Counted from the stretch's first letter, positions 30,929 through 39,630 are shown. The stretch is 53,084 nucleotides of DNA from an uncultured Ellagibacter sp. (GCF_934636505.1 NZ_CAKUAL010000005.1:1-53084); one strand, 5' to 3'. Made by a program: numbers and translations. Notes: a model not told the origin generated them from the letters alone.

Positions 30929-32218
30929 ATGCGTCGCAAGGCAGACAGGCTCCTTAAGGAATGGCGAGATAAGGCTGATAGAAAGCCCCTGTTAGTCAAA
31001 GGCGTACGACAATGTGGCAAGACCTATCTGCTCAGAACATATGCGCAGACCCTTTTCGAGTCGGTCGTCTACATCAATCTCGAGAACGATCGGCCGGCGC
31101 GGGCGGACTTCTCGGGCGGTCTCGACCCTCACTCGATTGTACGCGCGATTGAGGCGCGAACGGGGCAGCGCATCGTGCCCGGCAAAACCTTGCTGTTCAT
31201 CGATGAGGTCCAGGCATGCGAGGAAGCGCTCACTTCCCTTAAGTACTTTTGCGAAGATGCCCCCGAGTATTACGTCGCGGCCGCCGGGTCGCTCCTTGGG
31301 GTCGCCATTAATCATCAGTCGTATTCCTTCCCCGTTGGAAAGACTGATTTAATCGAAATGGCTCCGCTTGATTTCGAAGAGTTTCTTTGGGCGATGGGGT
31401 GCGAGCAACTGGCCGACGAGATACGCTCGTCATTTGAATCAATGGAGCCTCTTGCTCCGAGTCTTCACGACAAAGCACTTGGGCTCTATCGACAGTATCT
31501 TGTTGTTGGCGGGATGCCCGAGGCTGTTCAAACCTACGTTAAGGTTCAGTCAGTCATCGATGTCGCCGAAAAGCACCGGATTATTCTTGATGGGTATTCT
31601 GCTGACACCAATAAATATGCTGATGAGCGCTTGAGCTCGAAAACGCGCGCGTGCTTTGATTCCATTCCGCAGCAGCTTGCCAAAGAGAACCGTAAATTCC
31701 AATACAAGGTGGTACGAGCGGGTGGCAACGCGTCCCTTTTTGGGGACGCTCTCGATTGGCTGGTGCTGTCGGGCACTGTGGCGCGCTGCAGCCTCGTCGG
31801 GCAAATTGAAAGTCCTCTAGAAGCATTCGTTCATCCCTCGTCTTTTAAAATCTATCAGGCGGATACCGGACTGCTCGTCTCCAAAGCCGGTGCTCAGCGA
31901 GCTGATATTCTCGCCGGCATCGGCGGCACATTCATGGGCGCGCTTACCGAAAACTATGTGGCTCAGCAGCTTTCGGCCATTGGCTATCCGCTGCATTATT
32001 GGGCTCGAGACAATCGTGCGGAAATCGACTTTGTCGTGGAGAGACAGGGATGCGTGTCCGCGATTGAGGTCAAAGCGGGTGAGAACACGCGATCTCGAAG
32101 CCTGTCCTCACTTAAAAAGAGCCATCCGGGCGTGCGCCTTGTCCGGCTTTCAACCAAGCCCTTCGGAATGAACGATGGTCTCAGGTCTATTCCGCTCTAT
32201 GCGGCTTTTTGCCTATAG
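30929..32218 (+). CDS. AAA ATPase with DUF4143 domain (1)
   Basis: The 429-residue protein has Walker A GVRQCGKTYLL near residue 25 and Walker B LLFIDEVQ near 90, then a long helical part and a C-terminal DUF4143 nuclease-like domain with NRAEIDFVVERQGCVSAIEVKAG (D...E-x-K arrangement, about 368-390). Such ATPases are widespread in bacteria, especially in gut genomes, and their role is unclear. ATG 30929 follows AAGAAAGG. The A/T content is higher than that of the flanking genes, which fits horizontal acquisition. It lies in tandem with a second protein of the same family but the two are only distantly similar. Confidence 0.85.
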   Translation: MRRKADRLLKEWRDKADRKPLLVKGVRQCGKTYLLRTYAQTLFESVVYINLENDRPARADFSGGLDPHSIVRAIEARTGQRIVPGKTLLFIDEVQACEEALTSLKYFCEDAPEYYVAAAGSLLGVAINHQSYSFPVGKTDLIEMAPLDFEEFLWAMGCEQLADEIRSSFESMEPLAPSLHDKALGLYRQYLVVGGMPEAVQTYVKVQSVIDVAEKHRIILDGYSADTNKYADERLSSKTRACFDSIPQQLAKENRKFQYKVVRAGGNASLFGDALDWLVLSGTVARCSLVGQIESPLEAFVHPSSFKIYQADTGLLVSKAGAQRADILAGIGGTFMGALTENYVAQQLSAIGYPLHYWARDNRAEIDFVVERQGCVSAIEVKAGENTRSRSLSSLKKSHPGVRLVRLSTKPFGMNDGLRSIPLYAAFCL

Positions 32219-32440
32219 AGCGCCATCCTGCGGTAACGCATGAGGCGTGGAACACTTTTCCGCAAGAGGAGTTCGATTTTTGTCGGGAAGGCTTCGGCCG
32301 AAAACTTGGTGCAACCGGAACGACAAGACCGCAGAATTGAAGCATCGAATAGAAGTAAGTTAACGGTGTACTTTTTAGCAGATTATGAAAAAATACCCCC
32401 ATAACTGATAAGATGGAACCCTTCGAGAAAGGATTTCATC
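32219..32440. promoter_or_regulatory. Gap with an AAGTAAGTT copy before the second ATPase
   Basis: AAGTAAGTT at 32353-32361 is an exact copy of the element found in the molybdoenzyme island, here followed by AACGG and lying 80 bp upstream of the ATPase start. A/T-rich sequence continues to the RBS AAAGGA at about 32428. Whether it is functionally the same site is unclear. Confidence 0.3.
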
Positions 32441-33679
32441 TTGCGTATATACCAACGTGAAAAGTATCTGAAGCGCATACGCGGCTTCTACCACGATGAT
32501 GGGATGATCAAGGTAATTACCGGTGTTCGCAGATGCGGCAAGTCCTGCCTCATGCAATCGATCGCGGACGAGCTTGCGGAATCCGGCGTCCCGAAAGACT
32601 GCATCATCTATATCGACCTCGACTCGCGGTCGAACAGGAAGGTCAAGACGGCCGATGATCTCGAGAAGCTGATCGACGCGTCGACCCTCGCAGGTGTTGA
32701 GGGAACGAAGTATCTCTTTATCGACGAGATCCAAAACGTCGAGGAGTTCGAGCTGCTTATCAACGGTTACCGGACGGACGGCGGCTGGTCCATCTTCATT
32801 ACTGGCTCGAACTCATATCTACTTTCCGGGCAGCTCGTCACCAAGCTGACGGGCCGCTATCTCGAGTTCGAGGTGTTCCCGCTCGACTTCGCGGAATATA
32901 TCGATATGAAGCGCTTTCTCGGCAAGCCCGTCAACGACGTCCTCGTGGGAGAATTTGCCGAGTACCTGGCTCTCGGCGGATTCCCCAAGGCGCTGGAGTA
33001 CGAAGGCGAGGACGAAAAGCGCGCCTACATCAAAAGCGTTATTCAGGAGATCTTTGAAAAGGACGTCAAGCGTTCGAACAAGATCAAGAACGTCTCGGTC
33101 TTCGATGCCGTCCAGACGTATCTCATCAACAACTTCGGCGCGCCGACGAGCCTGAAGAACCTCCTTGCGCACTTCAATGATGTCGAGAAGATTCCCATCA
33201 AGCGAGAAACGCTCAATCGCTACATCCAGATTCTTGTTGACGCGAAGATCCTCTACCGCTGCTCGAGGTTCGACCTCAAGTCTCGGCGGTCGCTTACCCG
33301 CGAGGAGAAGTACTACCTGGCCGATCCAGGCTTCTATTTCGCCATGAACACGGATGCGAGGATCAACTACGGGCCGGCGCTGGAGAACGTGCTCTACCTC
33401 TATCTCGCGTCGCGCGGGTACGAGCTTTCCGTGGGGCGCATCGGGAAGCTCGAGTGCGACTTCATCGCTCGCAGGCGCAACGCCTACGCCTACATCCAGG
33501 TCTCGATGTCGATTGTCGACAGGGGCGTCGAGGAGCGCGAGTACAGGCCGTTTGGATACATCAGGGACGGGTATCCCCGTTATCTCTTCACGCTGGACCC
33601 CCTGCTCCAGGAAAGGGATGGGGTTAAGCATCTGAACATGGCTTCGTTCATGAAAGACGGCGGCGATTTACTCGAATAG
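32441..33679 (+). CDS. AAA ATPase with DUF4143 domain (2)
   Basis: The 412-residue protein has Walker A TGVRRCGKSCLM near residue 27 and Walker B YLFIDEIQN near 88, with ITGSNSYLLSG as sensor-like motif and GKLECDFIARR...YIQVS in the C-terminal DUF4143 region. The start is TTG 32441 with AAAGGA upstream. It belongs to the same broad family as the preceding gene but is GC-richer and shares only the motif skeleton, so this is not a recent duplication. The function is unknown. Confidence 0.85.
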   Translation: MRIYQREKYLKRIRGFYHDDGMIKVITGVRRCGKSCLMQSIADELAESGVPKDCIIYIDLDSRSNRKVKTADDLEKLIDASTLAGVEGTKYLFIDEIQNVEEFELLINGYRTDGGWSIFITGSNSYLLSGQLVTKLTGRYLEFEVFPLDFAEYIDMKRFLGKPVNDVLVGEFAEYLALGGFPKALEYEGEDEKRAYIKSVIQEIFEKDVKRSNKIKNVSVFDAVQTYLINNFGAPTSLKNLLAHFNDVEKIPIKRETLNRYIQILVDAKILYRCSRFDLKSRRSLTREEKYYLADPGFYFAMNTDARINYGPALENVLYLYLASRGYELSVGRIGKLECDFIARRRNAYAYIQVSMSIVDRGVEEREYRPFGYIRDGYPRYLFTLDPLLQERDGVKHLNMASFMKDGGDLLE

Positions 33680-34318
33680 CAATCGCATTCTTTTGGCGAA
33701 ACGGGTCGTGAGTATCAAATCCACCGCGAGCGGCCCTGACAAAATTGCTTCACAGAACCTGAAAGCCGTCCCGTGATACATAAATTTCAAGAAGCTCCGA
33801 AAACACAGCGTCGCTATCGGCATTGATAAGGATGGAGCGGTCCTTTATCTGCGCCGGCGCGTGGGCTTCGCCGTAATTGATGCAGGCGTAAGTAGCCCGG
33901 GGGTTGGCAAAGTAGCGCTCGAAGCACTCGCCGCTATAGACGAACTCCGCCGAAGTCGACAAGCCCGAACGTGCTGTTCAGATCCCTTCGCACCGATGGG
34001 CTCAGATGCACTGCGAGGAAGAACTCCCCGCTTGCCGCGCTCGATGAGGTCGGATTAGACGAAGTCATGGGGCATCCGCAGGTTGTTTGCCTGCCCGCAA
34101 GCATTCGCCGACAAAGTTCCTCGCGAGCTCGCCGCCTCCGCCCTCTTCGGACCCATTGCGCCTGCAGGTCGACAACCATCTGCCGCGGGTTGCAATCAAC
34201 CCGATAGGTGGTTGCGAGAACAACCCCGCGTCATCGCCCAAGCAGATGCCAATCGCGGTCGCCACTTTATCCTGGTAGTGCTATTATCTCGAGTTAAAAC
34301 TAACTGCAGAGGAGGATT
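33680..34318. other. Degenerate region with no intact gene
   Basis: Short frames on the minus strand (about 33750-33962, 33934-34179 and 34065-34265) look like fragments of one or two decayed genes, but I recognise no domain in them. The region ends in a GAGGAGG ribosome site for the broken regulator that follows. It could be the residue of a deleted molybdate transport or regulator locus; that is a guess from the neighbours only. Confidence 0.3.
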
Positions 34319-34969
34319 ATATTCGACGACGACGCGCTCACCGCTGAAGAGGTTGCGGAAATGCTCCGCGTCTCGAAGAACTCCGTGTACCGCCTTGCGC
34401 AATCGGGCGAGCTCGCATCGTACCGCGTGGGAAGAAAACTGCGCTTTACCTTGTGCGACGTCGAGGCGTACACGCGCGCGGGCATGCCCGTCGTGGTGAT
34501 TCGCCTTCTCAAGCGCAAGCAGGGGTTCGTCGTCCAGGCGGGCAACCCCAAAAAGCTCACCACCTGGGGAGGCCTCCTGCGCGAAGGCGTGCGGCTCGTC
34601 AATCGAGAGCGCGGATGCGGCACGCGAGTGCTGCTCGACGAGAAGCTGCTCTCCCTCGAGGCGCGCCCCGAGATGGTCGAGGGCTACGACTTGGAATGCG
34701 CAACCGGGCTCGAAGCAGCCACGCTCGTCTCGAAGGGATGCGCCGACGTGGCGATCGGCGTCGAGCGTTTGGCGAAGGAGCTGCCTGGCCTCGCCTTCGT
34801 TCCCCTGCAAACCGAATGGCTCGACATCGCCGTCGAGAAGAGCCAGCGCACCGCACCGCTTGTGCGGGAGATTCGCAAGGTTGCGGAAAGCGAGTCCTTC
34901 CGCGGCGCGATCGACGCAATCGAGGGCTACGAGGCGGCGAACACGGGAGCCATCGTCTACGAGAGCTAG
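34319..34969 (+). pseudogene. HTH (excisionase-type) / PBP-like molybdate-responsive regulator, damaged
   Basis: The frame encodes an excisionase-like HTH (LTAEEVAEMLRVSKNSVYRL...YRVGRKLRFTLCDVEAYT) followed by the C-terminal half of a PBP_like domain (RKQGFVVQAGNPKK, RGCGTRVLLDEKL). Intact proteins of this type are about 300 aa, with about 100 residues of PBP lobe between the HTH and the GNPK motif; here they are joined almost directly (near residue 56), so an in-frame deletion is likely. GGAGG at 34311 is followed by A/T-rich sequence but no ATG, GTG or TTG in frame before the HTH; the first ATG, 34361, would remove its first helix. These regulators are often linked to molybdate uptake. Product function is doubtful. 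Confidence 0.6.
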
Positions 34970-35081
34970 ACGCGCGACGAGCGCAGGCGGCGGGACGCGA
35001 GAGGGAAACACGCAAGTCGCGGGGCACGGCGCCCATAAGCCGCGAAAGCCCCAGCTGAGCAGGCGAAAAGGCCCCTAACAG

Positions 35082-35118
35082 CAAAAGAGCCCCAACCCAC
35101 CAGGGCTTGAGGCTCTCG
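35082..35118 (-). terminator. Terminator of the Mop-like gene
   Basis: AGAGCC (35086-35091) and GGCTCT (35111-35116) flank a loop, with TTTTG following on the minus strand. It lies 38 bp beyond the stop codon of the TOBE protein. Confidence 0.6.
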
Positions 35119-35154
35119 AGTCACCTCACGCAATGCGCGCGGGCGGAAGAATCG

Positions 35155-35469
35155 CTAGTCAACGGCGACCATGACGTCGGTGGCCTTGATGATGGCGACA
35201 GCCTTGCCGCCTTCCTTCAGGCCGAGCGCCTCGATGGACTCGTTGGTGATGGAACCGGAGATGCGCGCGCCCTCTTCGTCCTCGATGGTCACATGGCCGT
35301 TCACGGCGCCTTCCTGGACCTTCACAACCGTGCCCTCGATCTGGTTGCGGGCGGAGATGCCCGAAAGGAAAGTCCAGCACGAAGACGAGGACAAACGAGC
35401 GAACGTAGCCCCACCCGCCTTGCCGACCGACTCATCCCGTGCCAGGCCAAGCCCCGGTTTCCGTCGCAT
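35155..35469 (-). CDS. Mop/TOBE-domain molybdate-binding protein (molbindin), start uncertain
   Basis: The last 69 codons (35361-35158) encode a single Mop/TOBE domain: ISARNQIEGTVVKVQEGAVN, then HVTIEDEEGARISGSITNES and GGKAVAIIKATDVMVAVD. This is the size and sequence of stand-alone molbindins, which store or buffer molybdate as oligomers. There is no standard start at the domain edge; the frame continues upstream to ATG 35469 with a Ser-rich sequence unlike the family, and TTG 35394 is another option. The gene may be fused to foreign 5' sequence by the same rearrangement that damaged the neighbouring regulator. A role in molybdenum homeostasis would support the molybdoenzymes of the window. 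Confidence 0.7.
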   Translation of the reverse strand: MRRKPGLGLARDESVGKAGGATFARLSSSSCWTFLSGISARNQIEGTVVKVQEGAVNGHVTIEDEEGARISGSITNESIEALGLKEGGKAVAIIKATDVMVAVD

Positions 35470-35659
35470 ATTTCTTCGATGTCCGCATTTGTCGATAGGT
35501 TTTTCCTATAGCAATTGCATCAATTCATGTATTTCCCGATTTCCGAGCGCGTGACTATACTTCACACCGACATAAACGCAGCGATAGCCAAAACATCAGG
35601 TGCCGAATGAAAGAGGCACCGAGACGAGCCCGAGCAAACATCCAACCGAAAGGCAGACA

Positions 35660-36781
35660 ATGACAATGAACTATGGACCGAATCGATACGACGTCGTCGG
35701 AAGCTTCCTTCGCCCCGCGAAGCTGAAGCAGGCGCGCGAAGACTTCAGCGCGGGCGCGATCGACGCCGAAGCGCTGAAGGCTATCGAGGACGAGTGCATC
35801 ACCGACCTCATTGCGAAGGAGAAGAAGGCCGGCCTGCGCTTCATCACCGACGGCGAGTTCCGCCGCGCGACCTGGCATCTTGACTTCATGTGGGCATTCG
35901 AGGGCATCGGACACTCCGCGACCGAGGACGGCCTGCCGTTTCACGACGAGGCTGCCAAGATCGACGACACCTACCTGACGGGGAAGGTCTCACTCGCGGG
36001 CGAGCACCCGTTCGTCGAGCACTTCCGCTTCGTCCAGTCCTTCGAGGACGAGAGCACCACAGCGAAGCTGACGATCCCCGCGCCTGCGCAGTTCATCGAG
36101 CAGTTCATCATGCCCATGAACCGCAAGGCGACCGACGCCGCGTACGAAAGCGACGCGCTTCTCGAAGACGATATCGTCGCCGCCTACCTGGCGTTCATCG
36201 AGCAGGTTCACGCCGCGGGCTGCCGCAATCTGCAGTTCGACGACTGCTCGTGGGGATGCCTCGTCGACCCGAAGGCGGAACTGTTCTTCGGCACCGACCA
36301 GGCGGGGCTTGCGCGCATCAAGGAAACGCTGCTGCGCGTGAACAACCGCGTGCTCGACGCCGCGCCCGCCGACCTGTGCATCAACACGCATGTCTGCCGC
36401 GGCAACTTCCACAGCACGTGGGCCTGCGAGGGCGGCTACGACGACGTCGCCGATGCGCTGCTCGCAAACGAGCACGTGAACGCGTTCTTCCTCGAGTTCG
36501 ACGACGAGCGCTCCGGCAGCTTCGCGCCGCTTGCAAGCGTGCCCGCAGGCAAGAAGGTCGTGCTCGGGCTTGTCACCACGAAGCACGCCGAACTCGAGGA
36601 CAAGCAGGCCATTATCGCGCGCATCCATGAGGCGGCGCAGTACGTACCGCTCGAGAATCTTTGTCTCTCCCCGCAGTGCGGCTTCGCAAGCTGCGAGATC
36701 GGCAACAAGCTCACCGAGGAGCAGCAGTGGGCGAAGGTGGCGCTCGTGCGCGAGATCGCCGAAGAAGTGTGGGGCGACTAG
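35660..36781 (+). CDS. Cobalamin-independent methionine synthase II-like protein
   Basis: The 373-residue protein resembles the C-terminal catalytic half of MetE (YxjG/YxjH type), which transfers a methyl group to homocysteine. It shows VVGSFLRPAKL, GLRFITDGEFRRATWHLDF, a barrel core with FDDCSWGCLVD, INTHVCRGNFH (zinc His and Cys) and LSPQCGFAS (second zinc Cys). ATG 35660 follows GAAAGGC, preferred over an upstream ATG that adds 20 residues. The N-terminal half of full MetE is missing, as is normal for this family; the methyl donor may differ from methyltetrahydrofolate. The leader (35580-35640) has a GGTGCC/GGCACC hairpin but no riboswitch I can name. A LysR gene follows 146 bp downstream and may regulate it. 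Confidence 0.85.
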   Translation: MTMNYGPNRYDVVGSFLRPAKLKQAREDFSAGAIDAEALKAIEDECITDLIAKEKKAGLRFITDGEFRRATWHLDFMWAFEGIGHSATEDGLPFHDEAAKIDDTYLTGKVSLAGEHPFVEHFRFVQSFEDESTTAKLTIPAPAQFIEQFIMPMNRKATDAAYESDALLEDDIVAAYLAFIEQVHAAGCRNLQFDDCSWGCLVDPKAELFFGTDQAGLARIKETLLRVNNRVLDAAPADLCINTHVCRGNFHSTWACEGGYDDVADALLANEHVNAFFLEFDDERSGSFAPLASVPAGKKVVLGLVTTKHAELEDKQAIIARIHEAAQYVPLENLCLSPQCGFASCEIGNKLTEEQQWAKVALVREIAEEVWGD

Positions 36782-36816
36782 TCGCAAGCGCGCCGCCACA
36801 CGCCGCACGCGACCCC

Positions 36817-36846
36817 AAAGGGGAGGGCGACAAGCTCTCCCCTTTT
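36817..36846 (+). terminator. Terminator after the methionine synthase-like gene
   Basis: AAAGGGGAG (36817-36825) pairs with CTCCCCTTT (36837-36845), ending in TTTT, 35 bp after the stop codon. Confidence 0.8.
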
Positions 36847-36927
36847 GCATTCTTTGCGCGAAACGCCTGCAAGAGCGTCATTTTCCCCTATCCTTGAACC
36901 CCGATGACCCGCAGGCGAGGAGCGCCC

Positions 36928-37836
36928 ATGAAACTGCAGCAGCTGAAATACGTCGTGAAAGTCGCCGAGATGGGCAACATCACCGAGGCGTCGAGGCGCC
37001 TGTTCGTGTCGCAGCCTTCCATCACCGCCGCGATCCGCGACCTGGAGCACGAGATGGGCGTCGTCATCTTCGAACGCACGAACAAGGGCGTCGTGGTGAC
37101 GTCGGAGGGTGAGACGTTTCTGGGATATGCCCGGCAAGTGCTCGAGCAGGCCGACCTTCTGGAGGAGAAATACAAGGGCGAGACGCAGCAAGTCCCCCAC
37201 TTCGCCGTCTCCTGTCAGCACTATTCGTTCGCCGTTAACGCGTTTGTCGACGTCATACGCGAGTTCAACGCCTTCCGCTACGATTTCACCCTGCGCGAGG
37301 AGCAAACGCACGAGATCATCGAGGATGTCTCGCGCATGAAAAGTGAACTGGGAATCATCTATCTCTCCAAGCGAAACCACGAGGTCATCGAAAAGATGCT
37401 GCGCAGCCAGGACCTCGTGTTCGAGCCCCTGTTCACCGCCGAGCCGCACGTGTTCATCTCGAGCGCGCATCCGCTTGCGGGGCGCGAGTCGGTAACGCTC
37501 GACGACCTCGACGACTTCCCCTACCTTTCCTACGAGCAGGGAGATTTCAACTCGTTCTACTTCAGCGAGGAGCTGCTCAGCACGCTCGACCGCCGCAAGA
37601 ACATCCGCGTGCGCGACCGCGCGACGCTGTTCAACCTGGCAGTGGGGCTGAATGGGTACACTGTGTGCAGCGGGATCATATCGCACGAGCTCAATGGCGA
37701 GAACATCATCTCGGTTCCGCTAGACGTGGACGAGACCATGACCATCGGGATTATCACCCGCAGAAACACCACGCCAACGCGCTACGGGAAAGCCTACAGG
37801 GAGGCAATCAAACGCCACATCCCACAAAGTTCGTAA
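36928..37836 (+). CDS. LysR-family transcriptional regulator
   Basis: The 302-residue protein has the LysR N-terminal winged HTH: MKLQQLKYVVKVAEMGNITE, then ASRRLFVSQPSITAAIRDLE (about residues 1-60), and a periplasmic-binding-like effector domain (about 90-300). ATG 36928 has GAGGAG seven bases upstream; the longer frame from 36904 adds eight residues. It follows the methionine synthase-like gene in the same direction but behind a terminator, so it probably has its own promoter. Methionine-cycle control (as for MetR) is one possibility, without specific evidence. No gene lies between its stop and the tRNA terminator (37837-38032). Confidence 0.9.
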   Translation: MKLQQLKYVVKVAEMGNITEASRRLFVSQPSITAAIRDLEHEMGVVIFERTNKGVVVTSEGETFLGYARQVLEQADLLEEKYKGETQQVPHFAVSCQHYSFAVNAFVDVIREFNAFRYDFTLREEQTHEIIEDVSRMKSELGIIYLSKRNHEVIEKMLRSQDLVFEPLFTAEPHVFISSAHPLAGRESVTLDDLDDFPYLSYEQGDFNSFYFSEELLSTLDRRKNIRVRDRATLFNLAVGLNGYTVCSGIISHELNGENIISVPLDVDETMTIGIITRRNTTPTRYGKAYREAIKRHIPQSS

Positions 37837-38032
37837 ATGCGACGAGTGGGAAAGCAGGATCGCAGCGCGACAGGAACAAACAAGCAGGAAAGCAATGGAG
37901 AAAACCAGGTTGCCCTCGCAATGTGCATCCTGGACACAACCCGCTACCCCCGTTTTGCGAATGTGGCACAAAAACCGAGGTATCCCGAGAGGAAGGCCCT
38001 CGAGCGGGATTCAGACCCTTCAATCTGAACAT

Positions 38033-38068
38033 AAAAAAAATCGCTGGCCGATTGTTCGACCAGCGATT
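38033..38068 (-). terminator. Terminator of tRNA-Ala
   Basis: On the minus strand AATCGCTGG pairs with CCAGCGATT around a 12-nt loop, followed by a run of Ts (38038-38033). It begins 8 bp after the encoded CCA end of the tRNA. Confidence 0.9.
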
Positions 38069-38075
38069 GAATTCA

Positions 38076-38151
38076 TGGTGGAGAATAGGGGGTTCGAACC
38101 CCTGACCTCATGGCTGCCAGCCATGCGCTCTCCCAGCTGAGCTAATTCCCC
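38076..38151 (-). tRNA. tRNA-Ala (anticodon GGC)
   Basis: The 76-nt sequence folds as a cloverleaf: acceptor GGGGAAT/ATTCTCC with the G3-U70 pair diagnostic of alanine tRNA, D arm GCTC/GAGC, anticodon stem CATGG/CCATG with loop CTGGCAG (anticodon GGC), T arm with GGTTCGAACC and an encoded CCA end. An intrinsic terminator follows. An inverted repeat element lies upstream at 38394-38573. Confidence 0.97.
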
Positions 38152-38237
38152 GTAAAAGGTGCATCGACTATATTAACAGAACGGCGATTTCGGTCAAGCA
38201 CTTTTTTGAAAAAGTTTTCAGCGAGCTTGCAAAAGCC

Positions 38238-38346
38238 GCACGCAGCGCAGCGCACGACGCATAACGCACGACGAACGACGCCCGGTGCGTGACACCCGAC
38301 GCGCACAGCCCGATGCGCGACGAACGACGCCGCCCGATGCACGACA
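38238..38346. repeat. Degenerate short tandem repeats (CGCACGACGAACGACGC-like)
   Basis: The stretch upstream of the tRNA contains several imperfect copies of CGCACGACG and GACGAACGACGC (for example at about 38250-38282 and 38312-38332). There is no ORF with family resemblance. It looks like a simple low-complexity expansion. Confidence 0.45.
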
Positions 38347-38393
38347 CTGCGGGAAACGAGCTTGGCATCCCGGCAGGCACGCCTACTCGGATG

Positions 38394-38573
38394 CCCATGT
38401 ACAAGATTGACGATAAGTTGTGAAGGAATGGTGATGCCGCCTGTTTTTCCTCGTTGTCTGTACCGAAAATGTCGCACTCAAGATGAAACCAGGTCACGTT
38501 ATTCCCCAAATTCACTTCTTTTGAGGAGTCCTGCATAGTTCCTGCACAACTTATCGTCGTTTTCGTACAGGGG
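38394..38573. repeat. 180-bp segment bounded by 35-bp imperfect inverted repeats (MITE-like)
   Basis: The outer 35 bp at each end are inverted copies with 29/35 matches; the central 14 bases GACGATAAGTTGTG are identical (38409-38422 and 38546-38559 in reverse complement). The interior (about 110 bp) has no gene. Size and structure suit a miniature inverted-repeat element or a symmetric regulatory region. No target-site duplication is obvious. Confidence 0.5.
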
Positions 38574-38600
38574 ACCTCGCCAGCTTCCCCTACCCCAAAA

Positions 38601-38635
38601 CAAAAGCGCCGCCCGCATCATGCGAGACGGCGCTT
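38601..38635 (-). terminator. Terminator of the Mrp gene
   Basis: AAGCGCCG (38604-38611) pairs with CGGCGCTT (38628-38635), followed by TTTGTTTT on the minus strand. Confidence 0.85.
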
Positions 38636-38677
38636 GGTGAATCGGATGTCGCTTAGGCATTTACCCTCGGGCGCGTG

Positions 38678-39541
38678 CTATTCGGCCTTCTCCTCGGCCT
38701 CTTCGCGCTTTGCAGCCTCCACATGGGCGATGATGTCGTCGAGCGCACCGGCAACGTCGTATTCCTCGACCTTGCCCTCGTCGCAGAGCGCTGCGAACTT
38801 CGGGTCGATCGGCAGCGTTGCCACCGCAGGAATGCCATACTTCTCGGCAACGGCGGCACCCTGGGGCTCGCCGAAGATGTGATGTTCCTTGCCGCACTCG
38901 TCGCACTTGAAGTACGCCATGTTTTCGACCAAGCCCACAACGGGGACATCCAGGTCGTGCGCCAGGTTGACCGCCTTGCCGACGATCATGGCAACAAGCT
39001 CCTGAGGTGCGGAAACCGTGACGATGCCATCAACGGGCAGCATCTGGAACACCGTGAGGAACACATCCGACGTTCCCGGAGGCATGTCAATCAGCATGTA
39101 GTCGACGTCGCCCCAGTTGGTCTCGTCCCAGAACTGCTTGATGATGCCGGAGACGACCGGGCCGCGCCATGCGACGGGCATATCGCCCTTCGGAAGCATG
39201 AGGTTCACGGACATGACCTTGATGCCGCTGTCGGTGAGCGCCGGGTAGATGCCCGTCTCGTCAGCATGCAGCTTGTCGGTCACGCCGAACGTCTTCGGGA
39301 TGGAAGGGCCGGTGACGTCAGCGTCCAAGATGCCGACGTTGAAACCCTTCTTGCGCAGCTCGCTTGCGAGCAGGCTCGTCACGAGGGACTTGCCGACGCC
39401 GCCCTTGCCGGACACAACGCCGATCACGTGATTCACGTTGCTCGCCGCGTTGGTCGTGTACTTGGAAGGTGCCGTGCGCTCGCCGCAGCCCTCAACGCCG
39501 CAGCTGCCGCACGAATGCGAGCACTCTTGTTCTTCTGCCAT
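38678..39541 (-). CDS. Mrp/NBP35-type P-loop ATPase (Fe-S cluster carrier)
   Basis: The 287-residue protein is a Mrp/ApbC-like iron-sulfur carrier ATPase. GVVSGKGGVGKSLVTSLLA (about residues 40-58) is the deviant Walker A with signature lysine, DADVTGPSIPK follows, DMPPGTSDV is the Walker B/Mrp block, and CDECG (about 213-217) is the conserved CxxC that holds a bridging cluster. An N-terminal Cys-rich segment (CSHSCGSCGVEGC) adds another possible metal site. ATG 39541 is chosen over the frame start at 39598, whose extra 19 residues are not conserved. It would help supply Fe-S clusters, of which this genome needs many for the molybdoenzymes and ferredoxins. It carries its own terminator. Confidence 0.9.
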   Translation of the reverse strand: MAEEQECSHSCGSCGVEGCGERTAPSKYTTNAASNVNHVIGVVSGKGGVGKSLVTSLLASELRKKGFNVGILDADVTGPSIPKTFGVTDKLHADETGIYPALTDSGIKVMSVNLMLPKGDMPVAWRGPVVSGIIKQFWDETNWGDVDYMLIDMPPGTSDVFLTVFQMLPVDGIVTVSAPQELVAMIVGKAVNLAHDLDVPVVGLVENMAYFKCDECGKEHHIFGEPQGAAVAEKYGIPAVATLPIDPKFAALCDEGKVEEYDVAGALDDIIAHVEAAKREEAEEKAE

Positions 39542-39630
39542 AAGGCTTCTCTCTTTCTCGTCGTCTAAGCCAAAGGCCGCTCCCCCTGGCGCGACCACCG
39601 TTACGAGTCACATGGTATCACAACAGTAGC

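Noticed and set aside
35580..35659. Possible SAM or methionine riboswitch before the methionine synthase-like gene
   Set aside because: Only one simple GGTGCC/GGCACC hairpin is visible; no conserved riboswitch core could be matched.
38238..38346. Possible CRISPR-like array (repeated CGCACGACG)
   Set aside because: Repeats are short, irregular and without unique spacers of uniform length; no cas genes nearby.
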